From Haloferula helveola (GTDB lineage: Bacteria; Verrucomicrobiota; Verrucomicrobiia; Verrucomicrobiales; Akkermansiaceae): a DNA stretch of 64,000 bases. How positions within the stretch are numbered: position 1 is the stretch's first letter; each line of letters opens with the position of its first letter. Below are positions 26,101-34,223 of the stretch, one piece after another. The translations under genes and the position numbers were made by a program. The notes below the pieces were generated by a model. It made no database searches. It was given only the letters and a program-made list of their open reading frames with translations, and was not told the DNA's origin. The stretch is taken from the NCBI RefSeq assembly GCF_037076345.1, contig NZ_AP024702.1, positions 3,038,001-3,102,000 on the forward strand, in the 5' to 3' direction.

Positions 26101-28903
26101 TTACGGCACCAACGAGTATCCCTGGGCCTACGAGGACAACATGCGGATCAAGCTGGTATCGGAGAAGAAGATGTATCGTCCCGGCGACACCGCGCGGGTG
26201 CTGGTGCTGTCGCCGATCAAGGGCACCGCGCTGGTCACGGTGGAACGCGAGAATGTCACGCGGTCGTTCCTGACCGAACTCGATCCGGCGAACCCGGTCG
26301 TCGAGGTTCCGCTCGAGGATGATGACGCGCCAAACTGCTACGTTTCGGTGCTCGTGATCAAGGGCGCACAGGACAGCCTGAGGAAGTTCAAGGAGCCGCA
26401 GCTCCGGCTCGGTTACTGCGGATTGAAGGTCGAGAACCTGCGCGACCGGCTGGCGGTCGAAATGGAGCGGGTCGATGGCGAGCATGCCGCCGAGTCGGTC
26501 GATGGCGAACTGGTCCAGTTGCTCCCGGGCAGCGAGATGAAGCTCGCCGGGCAGGTGCTGCTCGCCGACGGCAAACCCGCCGCGAATGCCGAGGTCACGG
26601 TTTATGCCGAAGACGAAGGCACGCTGGCGGTGGTTGGCTACGAGACGCCCGATCCGATGGCGTTTTTCTACGATCCGCGATTCCTCCGGGTGGAATGCGG
26701 AACGTCGCTCGGCAATTTCATCCCCGAGGCGCCGGACGAGCAAAGCTTCTTCAACAAGGGACTCTTTATCGGCGGCGGCGATGGCTACGCGAGCGAGGCG
26801 CTCGAGTCGCCGAGAAATGACTTCAACCCGTGCGCGTTCTGGCAGCCGGCGGTGATGACCGATGCCGAAGGCCGCTTCACGGTGACCGCGAAGCTCCCGG
26901 ACACGCTGACCCGCTACCGTCTGATCGCGGTGGCGCATCACGGAGAGGCGCGGTTCGGCCACGCCGAGTCGGCCTTCAAGGTGAACAAACCGCTGATGCT
27001 CGAGCCGCAGGTGCCGCGCTTCGCGAGTGAGGGTGACTCCCTCGAAATGCGGGCACTGGTCCAGAACGCCTCCGACGTCGAGGGTGTTTGGAAGGTGACG
27101 CTGGTTCCGAATCCTCCCGCCTCGGATCCGGTGGCGGCCTTCGCCGAAGGAGTCGAGGAGAGCGCGATGGTCACGCTGGCGCCCGGCAAGTCGCAGAGCG
27201 TGTCGTTCCGGGTCGACTTCCGGAACACCGGTGAAGCGGTGATGAACTGGCGGGCAGAACCGGTCTCGCTGTCGGGCGCCGAGCCGACACCGGCGATGCG
27301 TCGTCGTCATGCGGACTCGGTGGAGTCGGTCTTCCAGGTCGAATATCCGGTCCCGCTGATGCGCCAGACGCGTCTGATCCGCCTCGACCGCCAGTCCGAC
27401 CCGCTCGACCTCCTGGGCGACTTCGATCCGGCCTTGCTCGAAGGTCGCGGCCACCTCGAGGTCGAGATGTCCCGCTCGCTGCTGCTCGAGGCCGGGGGAG
27501 CGATCGATTATCTACTGCGATACCCGTACGGATGCATCGAGCAGACCACCTCCTCGCTGATTCCGTGGCTGGCGGTCGATAAATTGCGCCCGGTTTCTCC
27601 TTCAATGGCGAAGCACACGCCCGAGGAGGTGGAGGAAGCCATCCAGGGCGGTATCGACCGGTTGCTCTCGATGCAGAACAGCGACGGCGGCTTCGGCTAC
27701 TGGAGCGGCGCCGGGGATTCGGCCCGCTGGGCGAGCAGCTACGCCGGACTCGGACTGGTGCTGGCGTCCGAGGAGGGCAGCGTGCCTCCCGGCGCGATCG
27801 ATCGACTGGGTAATTACCTGATCCGGCAGCTCCGGGAGCTGGATGAAGAGACTTCGTCGTGGGAACTGGAGACGATCGCGCGTGATCTCTGGATCCTCGC
27901 CCTAGCCGATAAGCCTCAGGAAGCCTACGTCAACAAGCTCCGCGACCGCTTGGATGACTTGGACGGGCGGGCCCGCTGCTTCCTTGCGCTGGCCGAGATT
28001 GCGGCCGGAAACAACGATGCCGCCCGCAAGATCATGGAGGCTCCGCTTTCCGGCAAGGGAACCGGCGCGCGGTGGATGCGGTGGCAACCGGATCACGCCT
28101 ACAAGCTGCTCGTCTGGAGCGTGCTCGATCCCGGTTCGGAACAGGCGGTGACCGCGCTCGACCGGCTGCTGAGGGACCGCAATCCCTACGGCCACTGGCG
28201 CACGACGTGGTGCAACTCATGGTCGATCCTCGCGCTCGCGGCGTATGCGGAAACCGAGAAGGATCTCGGCCCGACCGAACTCGTCCTGAACGACGGCAAC
28301 CGGCCCGATGTCATGACCCTCGATGCCACCGATTTGGCATCGTCGCGCAGCCTTCCGCTCCACCCCGGCCTGAAGCTCGCGGTGACTTCCGACGGCCCGG
28401 CATTCATCCGTCTGAAGCTTGAGTCGAAACCGAAAATCGCACCGCTGCAGCCGGTGGCGGTCAACGGGCTCGAGGTGACCCGCTTCTACCAACGGGTGCA
28501 TCCCGACGGAACCACCGAACCGCTCGACTCACCGAAGATCGGCGACCTGATCCGGGTTGATCTGCGGGTCACCTTGCCGGGCGATGATTCCCGCTATCTG
28601 GTCGTCGAGGATCGCTTGCCGGGCAATTTCGAAGCGATCAACAACACCTTCGAGTCGCAGGCAGCGAACATGAATGCCGGCGGCACGAGCGAGGAGAGCT
28701 GGACGGTCTCGCACAACGAGATCCGGGACGACCGGGTGATGTTCTTCCTCGACCGCGTTTACCGTCGCGGCACGCAGACGCTCAGCTACCTCGCGCGCTG
28801 CACGATCGAGGGCGAGAGCTTCGCACCGCCGGCGAAGGTCGAGGCCATGTATGACCCCGACCAGACCGCGTTGTCGGCCAGCCGGTCCTTCGAGGTGAAG
28901 TGA
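23120..28903 (+). CDS. Bacterial alpha-2-macroglobulin family protein
   Basis: About 1927 residues, exported (signal MKTLALLSLALIGPLAAAPR, no lipobox Cys). Macroglobulin (MG) domains run through the first 1350 residues; MG-like strands such as LLMFSDRSLYRPGEEVHVKG and KMYRPGDTARVLVLSP mark two of them. The thioester motif CIEQ lies near residue 1472 in YPYGCIEQTTSS, so the covalent protease-trapping chemistry appears intact. Alpha-alpha barrel repeats follow (MQNSDGGFGYWSG). Bacterial relatives sit in the periplasm, where they inhibit invading proteases, and are usually paired with PBP1C, as here: the stop overlaps the GTG of the next gene by four bases. The start was moved inward to the signal peptide. 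Confidence 0.94.
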   Translation: MKTLALLSLALIGPLAAAPRLFVSEDRIGPGTGIEIILDHEAAPADRVGHEAATKWLAIEPAWAGKTVWKDANVLKFEPSEAPKLGTSYTFTLVGKHIHLDGSEVPTGKLGKASTPSPGIDYGTMLHRYQSGWSPRTAAYYLCFNDMVDPDRAAAFFHYVDETNRKVTAKVRRATFGELKQPGYVQPTFRERYEAVLTGTPYEPELKPEFEIAGGLIVEPASPLPVGEEWKLVIGDGLPVGERKLASATSRRIGDIKPFELQGAFARTIADEPRRIVIDFSLNLPGELPEGAVRVEPDVPDMKIVTDDDDVEIHGDFSAHDRWTVFISDQIASYDGRKIDAAAVKKLEFKHLEPAIGLASEDESQLASGSRHYRVSTVNVDTLRVRVKQLNGSQLIRAQQGYRYYTGRGADGEPLRPQRLMPYELMVGKTISDFEIELENGIDTSRELHLDWDKVLAGDPKPYTFGAPPEEPQTPATTDPAALFLEITGTPKAGVRSGRSRAVQSLVQLTDLGMAWKITGEEAKVFVFSCLTGKPLEGVEIDIFGEDAERLGEVATDANGLALLPRDDKARHLRANLGKDQFSAPFDAAMPTVGMWRFPVRYSWQTLPMESRRLLMFSDRSLYRPGEEVHVKGIVRTQNGNAIEKRDAGTVRFTVTNPTGTEIVGEDIEISETGSFDHSFRLPPETTGFHQVAVVWTDELKKAGEIENWVDRSHAVESARFTLGLRVEEFRRNAFEISHEVEKAAPGASEVSVDLTAKYYHGQPLAKGEVGVWTQVTDRNFYPDRFRDHLFGDHRQQDFHYWYHYFGYRWEDDYGRRRSETESREMELGEDGTVRVTTPIPEAEFPMLRDVSVQTEVTDANRQTLTKTSSARVHPASVYVGVRRLDRLVRAGDRLPLDVLAVDTQGNTFEGDLEIAVKLSREVNEQVKMVLPDGRGSVRNDKRQEELSTSTLQLAGGKGTEFLFAPEKSGRHTIELRGTDPEGRPFATAMTVHVYGTNEYPWAYEDNMRIKLVSEKKMYRPGDTARVLVLSPIKGTALVTVERENVTRSFLTELDPANPVVEVPLEDDDAPNCYVSVLVIKGAQDSLRKFKEPQLRLGYCGLKVENLRDRLAVEMERVDGEHAAESVDGELVQLLPGSEMKLAGQVLLADGKPAANAEVTVYAEDEGTLAVVGYETPDPMAFFYDPRFLRVECGTSLGNFIPEAPDEQSFFNKGLFIGGGDGYASEALESPRNDFNPCAFWQPAVMTDAEGRFTVTAKLPDTLTRYRLIAVAHHGEARFGHAESAFKVNKPLMLEPQVPRFASEGDSLEMRALVQNASDVEGVWKVTLVPNPPASDPVAAFAEGVEESAMVTLAPGKSQSVSFRVDFRNTGEAVMNWRAEPVSLSGAEPTPAMRRRHADSVESVFQVEYPVPLMRQTRLIRLDRQSDPLDLLGDFDPALLEGRGHLEVEMSRSLLLEAGGAIDYLLRYPYGCIEQTTSSLIPWLAVDKLRPVSPSMAKHTPEEVEEAIQGGIDRLLSMQNSDGGFGYWSGAGDSARWASSYAGLGLVLASEEGSVPPGAIDRLGNYLIRQLRELDEETSSWELETIARDLWILALADKPQEAYVNKLRDRLDDLDGRARCFLALAEIAAGNNDAARKIMEAPLSGKGTGARWMRWQPDHAYKLLVWSVLDPGSEQAVTALDRLLRDRNPYGHWRTTWCNSWSILALAAYAETEKDLGPTELVLNDGNRPDVMTLDATDLASSRSLPLHPGLKLAVTSDGPAFIRLKLESKPKIAPLQPVAVNGLEVTRFYQRVHPDGTTEPLDSPKIGDLIRVDLRVTLPGDDSRYLVVEDRLPGNFEAINNTFESQAANMNAGGTSEESWTVSHNEIRDDRVMFFLDRVYRRGTQTLSYLARCTIEGESFAPPAKVEAMYDPDQTALSASRSFEVK

Positions 28904-31158
28904 GTGAAGGCGCGACTGTCGTGAAGAAGCCCCTCCACCGCCGCAAGCGCTTGATCGTTCCCGCCGCCCTCGGGGTGGCGGGCTTGGTCGGCTGGTTCGG
29001 CGTGCCGTGGCTGGCCCCCTTGCCGGAGTCGCTGGCTGAAAGCGAGGCGTCGCCGGTGCTGCTCGACCGTCACGGCGAGGCGCTGCATCACCTGACGCTG
29101 CCCGACTTCACCCGCCGGGCTCCGGTTTCTCTCAAGGAAGTCCCCGATGACCTGATCGCCTGCACGCTGGCGGCGGAGGACAAGCGCTTCCATTCGCACG
29201 GAGGCATCGACCTGCTGGCGACGGCCCGGGCGGCGAAGGACTGGATGACCACCGGGCACGCGGTTTCCGGGGCATCGACCATCACCCAGCAGCTCGTGAA
29301 GTTGTCCGGGCCGACCCGTGAACGGAACCTGTGCGCGAAGATCGAGGAGGCGATGGCGGCGAGGCACCTCGAGATGCGATGGTCGAAGGACAAAATCCTC
29401 GAAGCCTACCTGAACCGGCTCGACTACGGAAACCTGCGGATCGGTCCGGCCGAAGCGGCCCGCTTCTACTTCCAGAAGCCGCTCGACCAGCTTTCGCTCG
29501 GCGAGTGCGCGTTGCTGGCGGGCCTGCCGCAGGCACCGTCGCGCCTGGATCCCACCGAGCATCCCGAGCGGGCTCTCGGACGGAGGAATGTCGTGCTCGA
29601 CCGTCTTGCGGCGGCCTTCGATTACGATGAAAGCCGTATTTCGGCAGCGCGCGACGAACCGGTCCGGCTTCGGCCGCTTGAGGAAGAGCGGATCGCGCCA
29701 TGGCTGCCCGAGATGGTCGCTTCGGAGACCCGCACGACGCTTGATGGCGAACTGCAGCGGGACGTCGAGGCGATCGTGACGGAGGAACTCGCTCCCTTGC
29801 GCGACTCGAACCTGCGGCACATGGCGGTGGTCGTGATTCACAATCCGACCGGTGAGATCCTGGCGCTCGTTTCCTCCGGTGACTGGGATGACCCGAGGGG
29901 CGGCCGCATCAACGGCGCGATGTCGCCGCGATCGCCGGGCTCGGCACTCAAGCCGTTCACCTACCTGCTCGCATTCGAGAACGGGCGTTCGCCCGGCTCG
30001 ATCGTGGCGGACATCCCGACCCGTTTCCGGACGATCGAGGGGCTCGACACGCCCCAGAACTACGACCGTGCCTACCGGGGCCCCGTCACCATTCGTGAGG
30101 CGCTCGCCTGCTCGCTGAATGTCCCGGCGATGCGCGAGTTGAACCGGCTCGGCGGGCCGGAGCCGCTGTATCGTCTGCTCGACGAGTTGGGCCTGACCAC
30201 CCTTGGCGAGGACTCCAGCGATCTCGGTCTCGGCCTGACGATCGGCAATGCTCCGGTGCGATTGATCGAGCTGACCAATGCCTACGCCGCTCTGGCGCGG
30301 GGTGGGGAAAGCTTCGCGCCGAGCTTGTTCCCGCGCTCCGATCCGCCGGAAACGAAGCGCATGTTCGACAAGGCCTCGGCTTTCCTGATTGCCGACATTC
30401 TCGCCGATCCGGCGGCGCGGGCACCGGCCTTCGGACGTCGTGGCCCGCTCGAACTGCCGTTTCCGTGTGCGGCGAAGACCGGGACCTCGACCGACTACCG
30501 GGACAACTGGTGCCTCGGATTCACCGGCGAGTTCACCGTCGGCGTGTGGGCCGGGAATTTCGATAACTCGCCGATGAAAGGGCTTTCCGGCGTGGCCGGC
30601 GCTGGGCCGGTCTTCCAGAGGACCATGCGGCGGCTGCATCGCGACGTGGCACCGTCTTGGTTGGAACGGCCGGACGGGCTGGTGAAGGTCCGCATCGATC
30701 CACGCAGCGGTCGGCAGGTCGGGCGGAAGGCGGCCCGTTCGGTGATCGAGTGGGCGCGATCGGACGCCGAACCGCCACCCGCCGGACCGGAGGACTACGA
30801 CGAGCGTGGGCGCCTGTTCCTCGATGCGTCGTACGGCGAATGGTTGGCGTCGGATGAGAACCGCCGCCGCTCCGAGTTCGCGCCGATGCCCGCGATGCCG
30901 GCGGAGTCACCGCTGCGAGTGCTCGCGCCGCGGGATGGCGTTACTTACGTCCTCGATCCCGAACTGCCGAACGGTGGGCGGCTTCACCTGGCGACGAATC
31001 TGCCCGGGCTCGTGAGCTGGCGCTGCGACACACTCGATCTCCAGCCCGGGACCCCCGAGCCGGTGGCGGCACTGCGGCCCGGGCGTCACGTGCTTGTCGC
31101 CACCGACCCCCGGAGTGGGGAAACGACGGAGATCGCGATCGAGGTCGAGCAGCGGTGA
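28900..31158 (+). CDS. pbpC: Penicillin-binding protein 1C (class A, bifunctional)
   Basis: Makes and cross-links peptidoglycan. The 752-residue protein has an N-terminal membrane anchor (about 18-40), a glycosyltransferase domain (catalytic AAEDKRFHSHGGID; GASTITQQLVKL), a transpeptidase domain with SxxK in SPGSALKPFTY, SxN in CSLNVPAMREL and KTG in CAAKTGTSTDY, and a C-terminal BiPBP_C-like domain (about 665-752). All catalytic motifs are intact. The GTG start overlaps the end of the macroglobulin gene (GTGA), so both proteins are translationally coupled, matching the known idea that A2M protects the envelope while PBP1C repairs it. Confidence 0.95.
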   Translation: MSEGATVVKKPLHRRKRLIVPAALGVAGLVGWFGVPWLAPLPESLAESEASPVLLDRHGEALHHLTLPDFTRRAPVSLKEVPDDLIACTLAAEDKRFHSHGGIDLLATARAAKDWMTTGHAVSGASTITQQLVKLSGPTRERNLCAKIEEAMAARHLEMRWSKDKILEAYLNRLDYGNLRIGPAEAARFYFQKPLDQLSLGECALLAGLPQAPSRLDPTEHPERALGRRNVVLDRLAAAFDYDESRISAARDEPVRLRPLEEERIAPWLPEMVASETRTTLDGELQRDVEAIVTEELAPLRDSNLRHMAVVVIHNPTGEILALVSSGDWDDPRGGRINGAMSPRSPGSALKPFTYLLAFENGRSPGSIVADIPTRFRTIEGLDTPQNYDRAYRGPVTIREALACSLNVPAMRELNRLGGPEPLYRLLDELGLTTLGEDSSDLGLGLTIGNAPVRLIELTNAYAALARGGESFAPSLFPRSDPPETKRMFDKASAFLIADILADPAARAPAFGRRGPLELPFPCAAKTGTSTDYRDNWCLGFTGEFTVGVWAGNFDNSPMKGLSGVAGAGPVFQRTMRRLHRDVAPSWLERPDGLVKVRIDPRSGRQVGRKAARSVIEWARSDAEPPPAGPEDYDERGRLFLDASYGEWLASDENRRRSEFAPMPAMPAESPLRVLAPRDGVTYVLDPELPNGGRLHLATNLPGLVSWRCDTLDLQPGTPEPVAALRPGRHVLVATDPRSGETTEIAIEVEQR

Positions 31159-31176
31159 AGTGGACCGGGGCTCCGC

Positions 31177-31248
31177 GGCCCCCTGAAGGGGGAACTACAA
31201 ACCCCAGTGGCGCGCTTGCGGAGTTTGTAGTTCCTCCTTCAGGAGGCC
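31177..31248. repeat. Nested palindrome, family GGAACTACAAAC
   Basis: Inverted arms at about 31177-31205 and 31220-31248 share GGGAACTACAAAC-type sequence. Each arm also has a small hairpin (CCCCCTGAAGGGGG on the left, CCTCCTTCAGGAGG on the right). The two hairpins differ in base pairs but keep perfect pairing. The right hairpin is followed by TTTCT and could end the pbpC transcript. Confidence 0.82.
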
Positions 31249-31303
31249 TTTCTAGCAGCCAAATTTTCTTCCGGCCCGCGCCCGGACTCTCCAGCATTCG
31301 ATC

Positions 31304-33712
31304 ATGATTTCTCCGGAATCCTACGAGAACCTCGGATCGTTCTACCTCGGCCGCGAGTATGATGCGGAGGCCGGCAAGCCCGATGGCGATCTGCTCCTCT
31401 ACGACTCGAAGGATCTCGTGACCCACGGAGTGGTGCTGGGGATGACGGGTTCGGGCAAGACGGGCCTGTGCATGGCCTTGCTTGAGGAAGCGGCGATGGA
31501 TCACGTGCCGGCGATCGTCATCGATCCGAAGGGCGACATCGCCAACCTGATGCTGACGTTTCCCAATCTTGCTGCCGAAGACTTCCGGCCATGGATCAAC
31601 GAGGACGACGCTTCGAAGAAGGGCGTTTCTCCCGACGATTACGCTGCGAAGACGGCCGCGATGTGGAAGAACGGCCTCGCGGAGTGGGGGCAGTCGCCCG
31701 AGCGGATCGCGACGCTTCAGGAGCGGGTCGATGTCAACATCTTCACCCCGGGTTCGAATGCCGGCATCCCGGTCTCGATCCTCTCTTCACTCGAGGCGCC
31801 GCCATTCGAAGTCATCGACGACGGTGAGCTGCTCGGCGAGCGGATCGAGTCGACCGTCTCGTCGCTTCTGTCGCTGGTCGGAGTCGATGCCGATCCGATC
31901 CAGTCTCCCGAAGCGATCCTGCTCGCGAACATCTTCGCGAACGAGTGGCGCGGTGGCCGCGACCTTTCCCTCGAGAGCCTGATCCGACACATCCAGCAGC
32001 CGCCTTTCGACAAGGTCGGCGTGATCGATGTCGAGAGCTTCCTGCCGTCGAAGAAACGCCAGGACCTCGCGCTGCGCTTCAACAACCTGCTGGCTTCCCC
32101 GGGCTTCGCCACCTGGCTCGAGGGTCCGCCGCTCGACATCGCCAAGATGCTCCACACGCCGCAGGGCAAGCCGCGGATCTCGATCTTCTCGATCGCCCAC
32201 CTCTCCGACAGCGAGCGGATGTTCTTCGTCAGCCTGCTGCTCAACCAGATGCTCGGCTGGATGCGCGCGCAGAACGGCACGACCTCGCTGCGGGCCCTGC
32301 TCTACATGGACGAGATCTACGGTTACCTGCCGCCGACCGCCAATCCGCCGAGCAAGAAGCCGATGATGACGATGCTCAAGCAGGCGCGTGCCTTCGGTCT
32401 CGGATGCCTGTTTGCCACGCAAAACCCGGTCGACCTCGACTACAAGGCGCTGTCGAACATCGGCTCGTGGTTCCTCGGACGGCTGCAGACCGAGCGCGAC
32501 AAGCTGCGGGTGCTCGACGGTCTAGAGGGCGCGGCCGCTTCGCAGGATGCGGGTTTCAACCGGTCCGAGATGGAGAAGCTGCTCTCCGGCCTCGGCAGCC
32601 GGGTGTTCCTGATGAACAACGTCCACGAGGACGCGCCGGTGCTTTTCCACGTGCGCTGGGTGATGAGCTACCTCGCCGGTCCGTTGACCCGCACGTCGAT
32701 CAAGAAGCTGATGGACCCGAAGCGTGACGCCTTCGCTGGAAATACGAAGGATGCCGTAGGCGAGAAACCTTCGAATCCGATGGCGATGCCGTCGTCTTCC
32801 GCTCCGGCCGCCGCGCCGAGGCCGGCGTTGGGTTCCGGTGTGACCGAACACTTCGTTCCGCTGGCCGGATCGGGGGAAGGGATCGTTTACCGTCCGCACC
32901 TGCTGCGCGCCGGGACGGTTCACTTCGCGTTGGCCAAGGCGAAGGTCGAGGGCTCGCGCACGGTGATGAAGGTCAACCCGATGAAACCCGACGCGATCGA
33001 CTGGGATCACGAGGTCGAGGTGAAGACGGCGGAGTGGGCCGAACAACCGGCCGAAGGCGCGGGATTCGCCGAACTGCCGGGGTATGCGATGAACGCGGAC
33101 AACTACAAGCAGGTCGAAAAAGACTACGACGAGTGGCTTTATCGCAACGAGAGGGCCGAGATCCTCTCGTGTCCGGCGCTCGATGCCTTTGCCGGATTGG
33201 GCGAGAGCGAGGAGGCATTCCGCGGTCGGCTCGGCCACGCGGCCCGCGAGGCGCGCGACGAGGCGGTCGAGAAACTGCGCGACAAGGTCGAGTCGAAGCT
33301 GAAGACGCTGGAGAACCGCAAGGAGAGCGCCGAGCGGACGCTCGAGCGGGAGAAGGGCCAGGCGGACTCGGCCAAGATCGATGCCGGGATGAGCGTGCTG
33401 GGTAGCCTGCTCGGTGGGTTGCTGGGCGGCCGGCGGCGCAGCGCTTCGACGGCGGTGAGGCGGTCGTCGCGGGCCTACCAGCAGCACCGCGATGTGGCGG
33501 CGGCCGAAGCGAAGGTCGAGGGGATTGAGGAGGACATCGCCGAGATGAAGGCTGAGTTGGAGGAGGACGTTCGCAAACTTTCCGAGGAGTTCGACCCGCA
33601 GTCGCTCGAGCTCGAGACCGAGGTCCTCAAGCCGACCCGGGCGAACGTGGAGGTCGATGAGGTCGCTCTGCTTTGGCTGCCCTACGACGAGCAAGGGGGA
33701 AAGGCGTGGTAG
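31304..33712 (+). CDS. HerA/FtsK-superfamily ATPase with C-terminal coiled coil (DUF853-like)
   Basis: An 802-residue P-loop ATPase. Walker A is GMTGSGKTG at about residues 46-54; VIDPKGDIANL follows; Walker B is RALLYMDEIYGYLPP near residue 335; then a sensor-like LFATQNPVDLDY. These place it in the HerA-FtsK clade of DNA or protein pumping ATPases. Residues about 640-770 are long charged helices broken by a glycine-rich hydrophobic piece (LGSLLGGLLGGRRR), suggesting coiled coil and possible membrane contact. No nuclease (NurA, SIR2) gene is adjacent, so the usual HerA partner is absent from this neighbourhood. The biological role is unknown; similar stand-alone proteins occur in many bacteria. 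Confidence 0.87.
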   Translation: MISPESYENLGSFYLGREYDAEAGKPDGDLLLYDSKDLVTHGVVLGMTGSGKTGLCMALLEEAAMDHVPAIVIDPKGDIANLMLTFPNLAAEDFRPWINEDDASKKGVSPDDYAAKTAAMWKNGLAEWGQSPERIATLQERVDVNIFTPGSNAGIPVSILSSLEAPPFEVIDDGELLGERIESTVSSLLSLVGVDADPIQSPEAILLANIFANEWRGGRDLSLESLIRHIQQPPFDKVGVIDVESFLPSKKRQDLALRFNNLLASPGFATWLEGPPLDIAKMLHTPQGKPRISIFSIAHLSDSERMFFVSLLLNQMLGWMRAQNGTTSLRALLYMDEIYGYLPPTANPPSKKPMMTMLKQARAFGLGCLFATQNPVDLDYKALSNIGSWFLGRLQTERDKLRVLDGLEGAAASQDAGFNRSEMEKLLSGLGSRVFLMNNVHEDAPVLFHVRWVMSYLAGPLTRTSIKKLMDPKRDAFAGNTKDAVGEKPSNPMAMPSSSAPAAAPRPALGSGVTEHFVPLAGSGEGIVYRPHLLRAGTVHFALAKAKVEGSRTVMKVNPMKPDAIDWDHEVEVKTAEWAEQPAEGAGFAELPGYAMNADNYKQVEKDYDEWLYRNERAEILSCPALDAFAGLGESEEAFRGRLGHAAREARDEAVEKLRDKVESKLKTLENRKESAERTLEREKGQADSAKIDAGMSVLGSLLGGLLGGRRRSASTAVRRSSRAYQQHRDVAAAEAKVEGIEEDIAEMKAELEEDVRKLSEEFDPQSLELETEVLKPTRANVEVDEVALLWLPYDEQGGKAW

Positions 33713-33819
33713 GTAGGGACGAGCGCCCTCGCTCGTCCGCGGTCGGTCGCGCTCGAGGCTTGGTTAAGAACCGTTTAGGCAGCTCCCTCGGCGGTCGGCC
33801 GAGGGCGTCCGACCCTACC
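33713..33819. repeat. Nested palindrome, family GTAGGGACGAGCG
   Basis: Starts directly at the stop of the ATPase gene. Outer borders GGTAGGG and CCCTACC are inverted. The left part has the hairpin GACGAGCG-CCCT-CGCTCGTC; the right part has CCTCGGC-GGTC-GGCCGAGG, so the two inner hairpins differ in sequence. Located between genes read in the same direction. Confidence 0.75.
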
Positions 33820-33854
33820 CTTGCGAGGAGCGAGCGGCTCGGTAGGTTCATTTC

Positions 33855-34208
33855 ATGACCCGCCGCATCTTCCTCCTGCTCTTCGCCATGACCGCCTCGC
33901 TGTTCGCCCGCGAGGCGAAGGAGGATGCGCGGATCGACGCACTTCTGAAGAAGGTCGCCTCACTCGAAGGAGCGACCTTCATCCGCAACGGCTCGGAGCA
34001 CAGCGCGAAGGAAGCGGCCGGTCATCTGCGCAAAAAACTCGGCCGGGCGGGGGAGAGGGTGAAGACCGCGGAGGACTTCATCGACGGCTGCGCGACCAAG
34101 TCGTCGATCACCGGCAAACCCTACAAGATCCGCTTTTCCGACGGATCGGAGAAGGAGTCGGGACCCTACCTCCACGGCGAGCTCAAGAAGATCGGTGCCG
34201 CCGGGTGA
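33855..34208 (+). CDS. Secreted DUF5329-like protein
   Basis: A 117-residue protein with a signal peptide (MTRRIFLLLFAMTASLFA). The mature part fits the DUF5329 pattern as remembered: IDALLKKVASLEGATFIRNG, then SAKEAAGHLRKKL, then EDFIDGCATKSSITGKPYKI and a C-terminal YLHGELKKI. The function of this family is unknown; members are small periplasmic proteins. Its stop is 15 bp from the convergent M50-like gene. Confidence 0.83.
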   Translation: MTRRIFLLLFAMTASLFAREAKEDARIDALLKKVASLEGATFIRNGSEHSAKEAAGHLRKKLGRAGERVKTAEDFIDGCATKSSITGKPYKIRFSDGSEKESGPYLHGELKKIGAAG

Positions 34209-34223
34209 TCGGGTAACGTCGCG

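Noticed and set aside
25373-27454. Long open frame of 693 codons on the minus strand inside the macroglobulin gene
   Set aside because: High GC content leaves antisense frames open. The translation is Arg/His/Leu-rich without domains, and the plus-strand frame has a clear family match.
28786-30639. Open frame of 617 codons opposite pbpC
   Set aside because: Overlaps a gene with all PBP catalytic motifs; antisense translation is Arg/Gly/His-rich.
31304-33712. HerA-like ATPase as part of an antiphage defence island
   Set aside because: No nuclease, methylase, toxin or integrase gene is adjacent, and base composition matches the neighbours.
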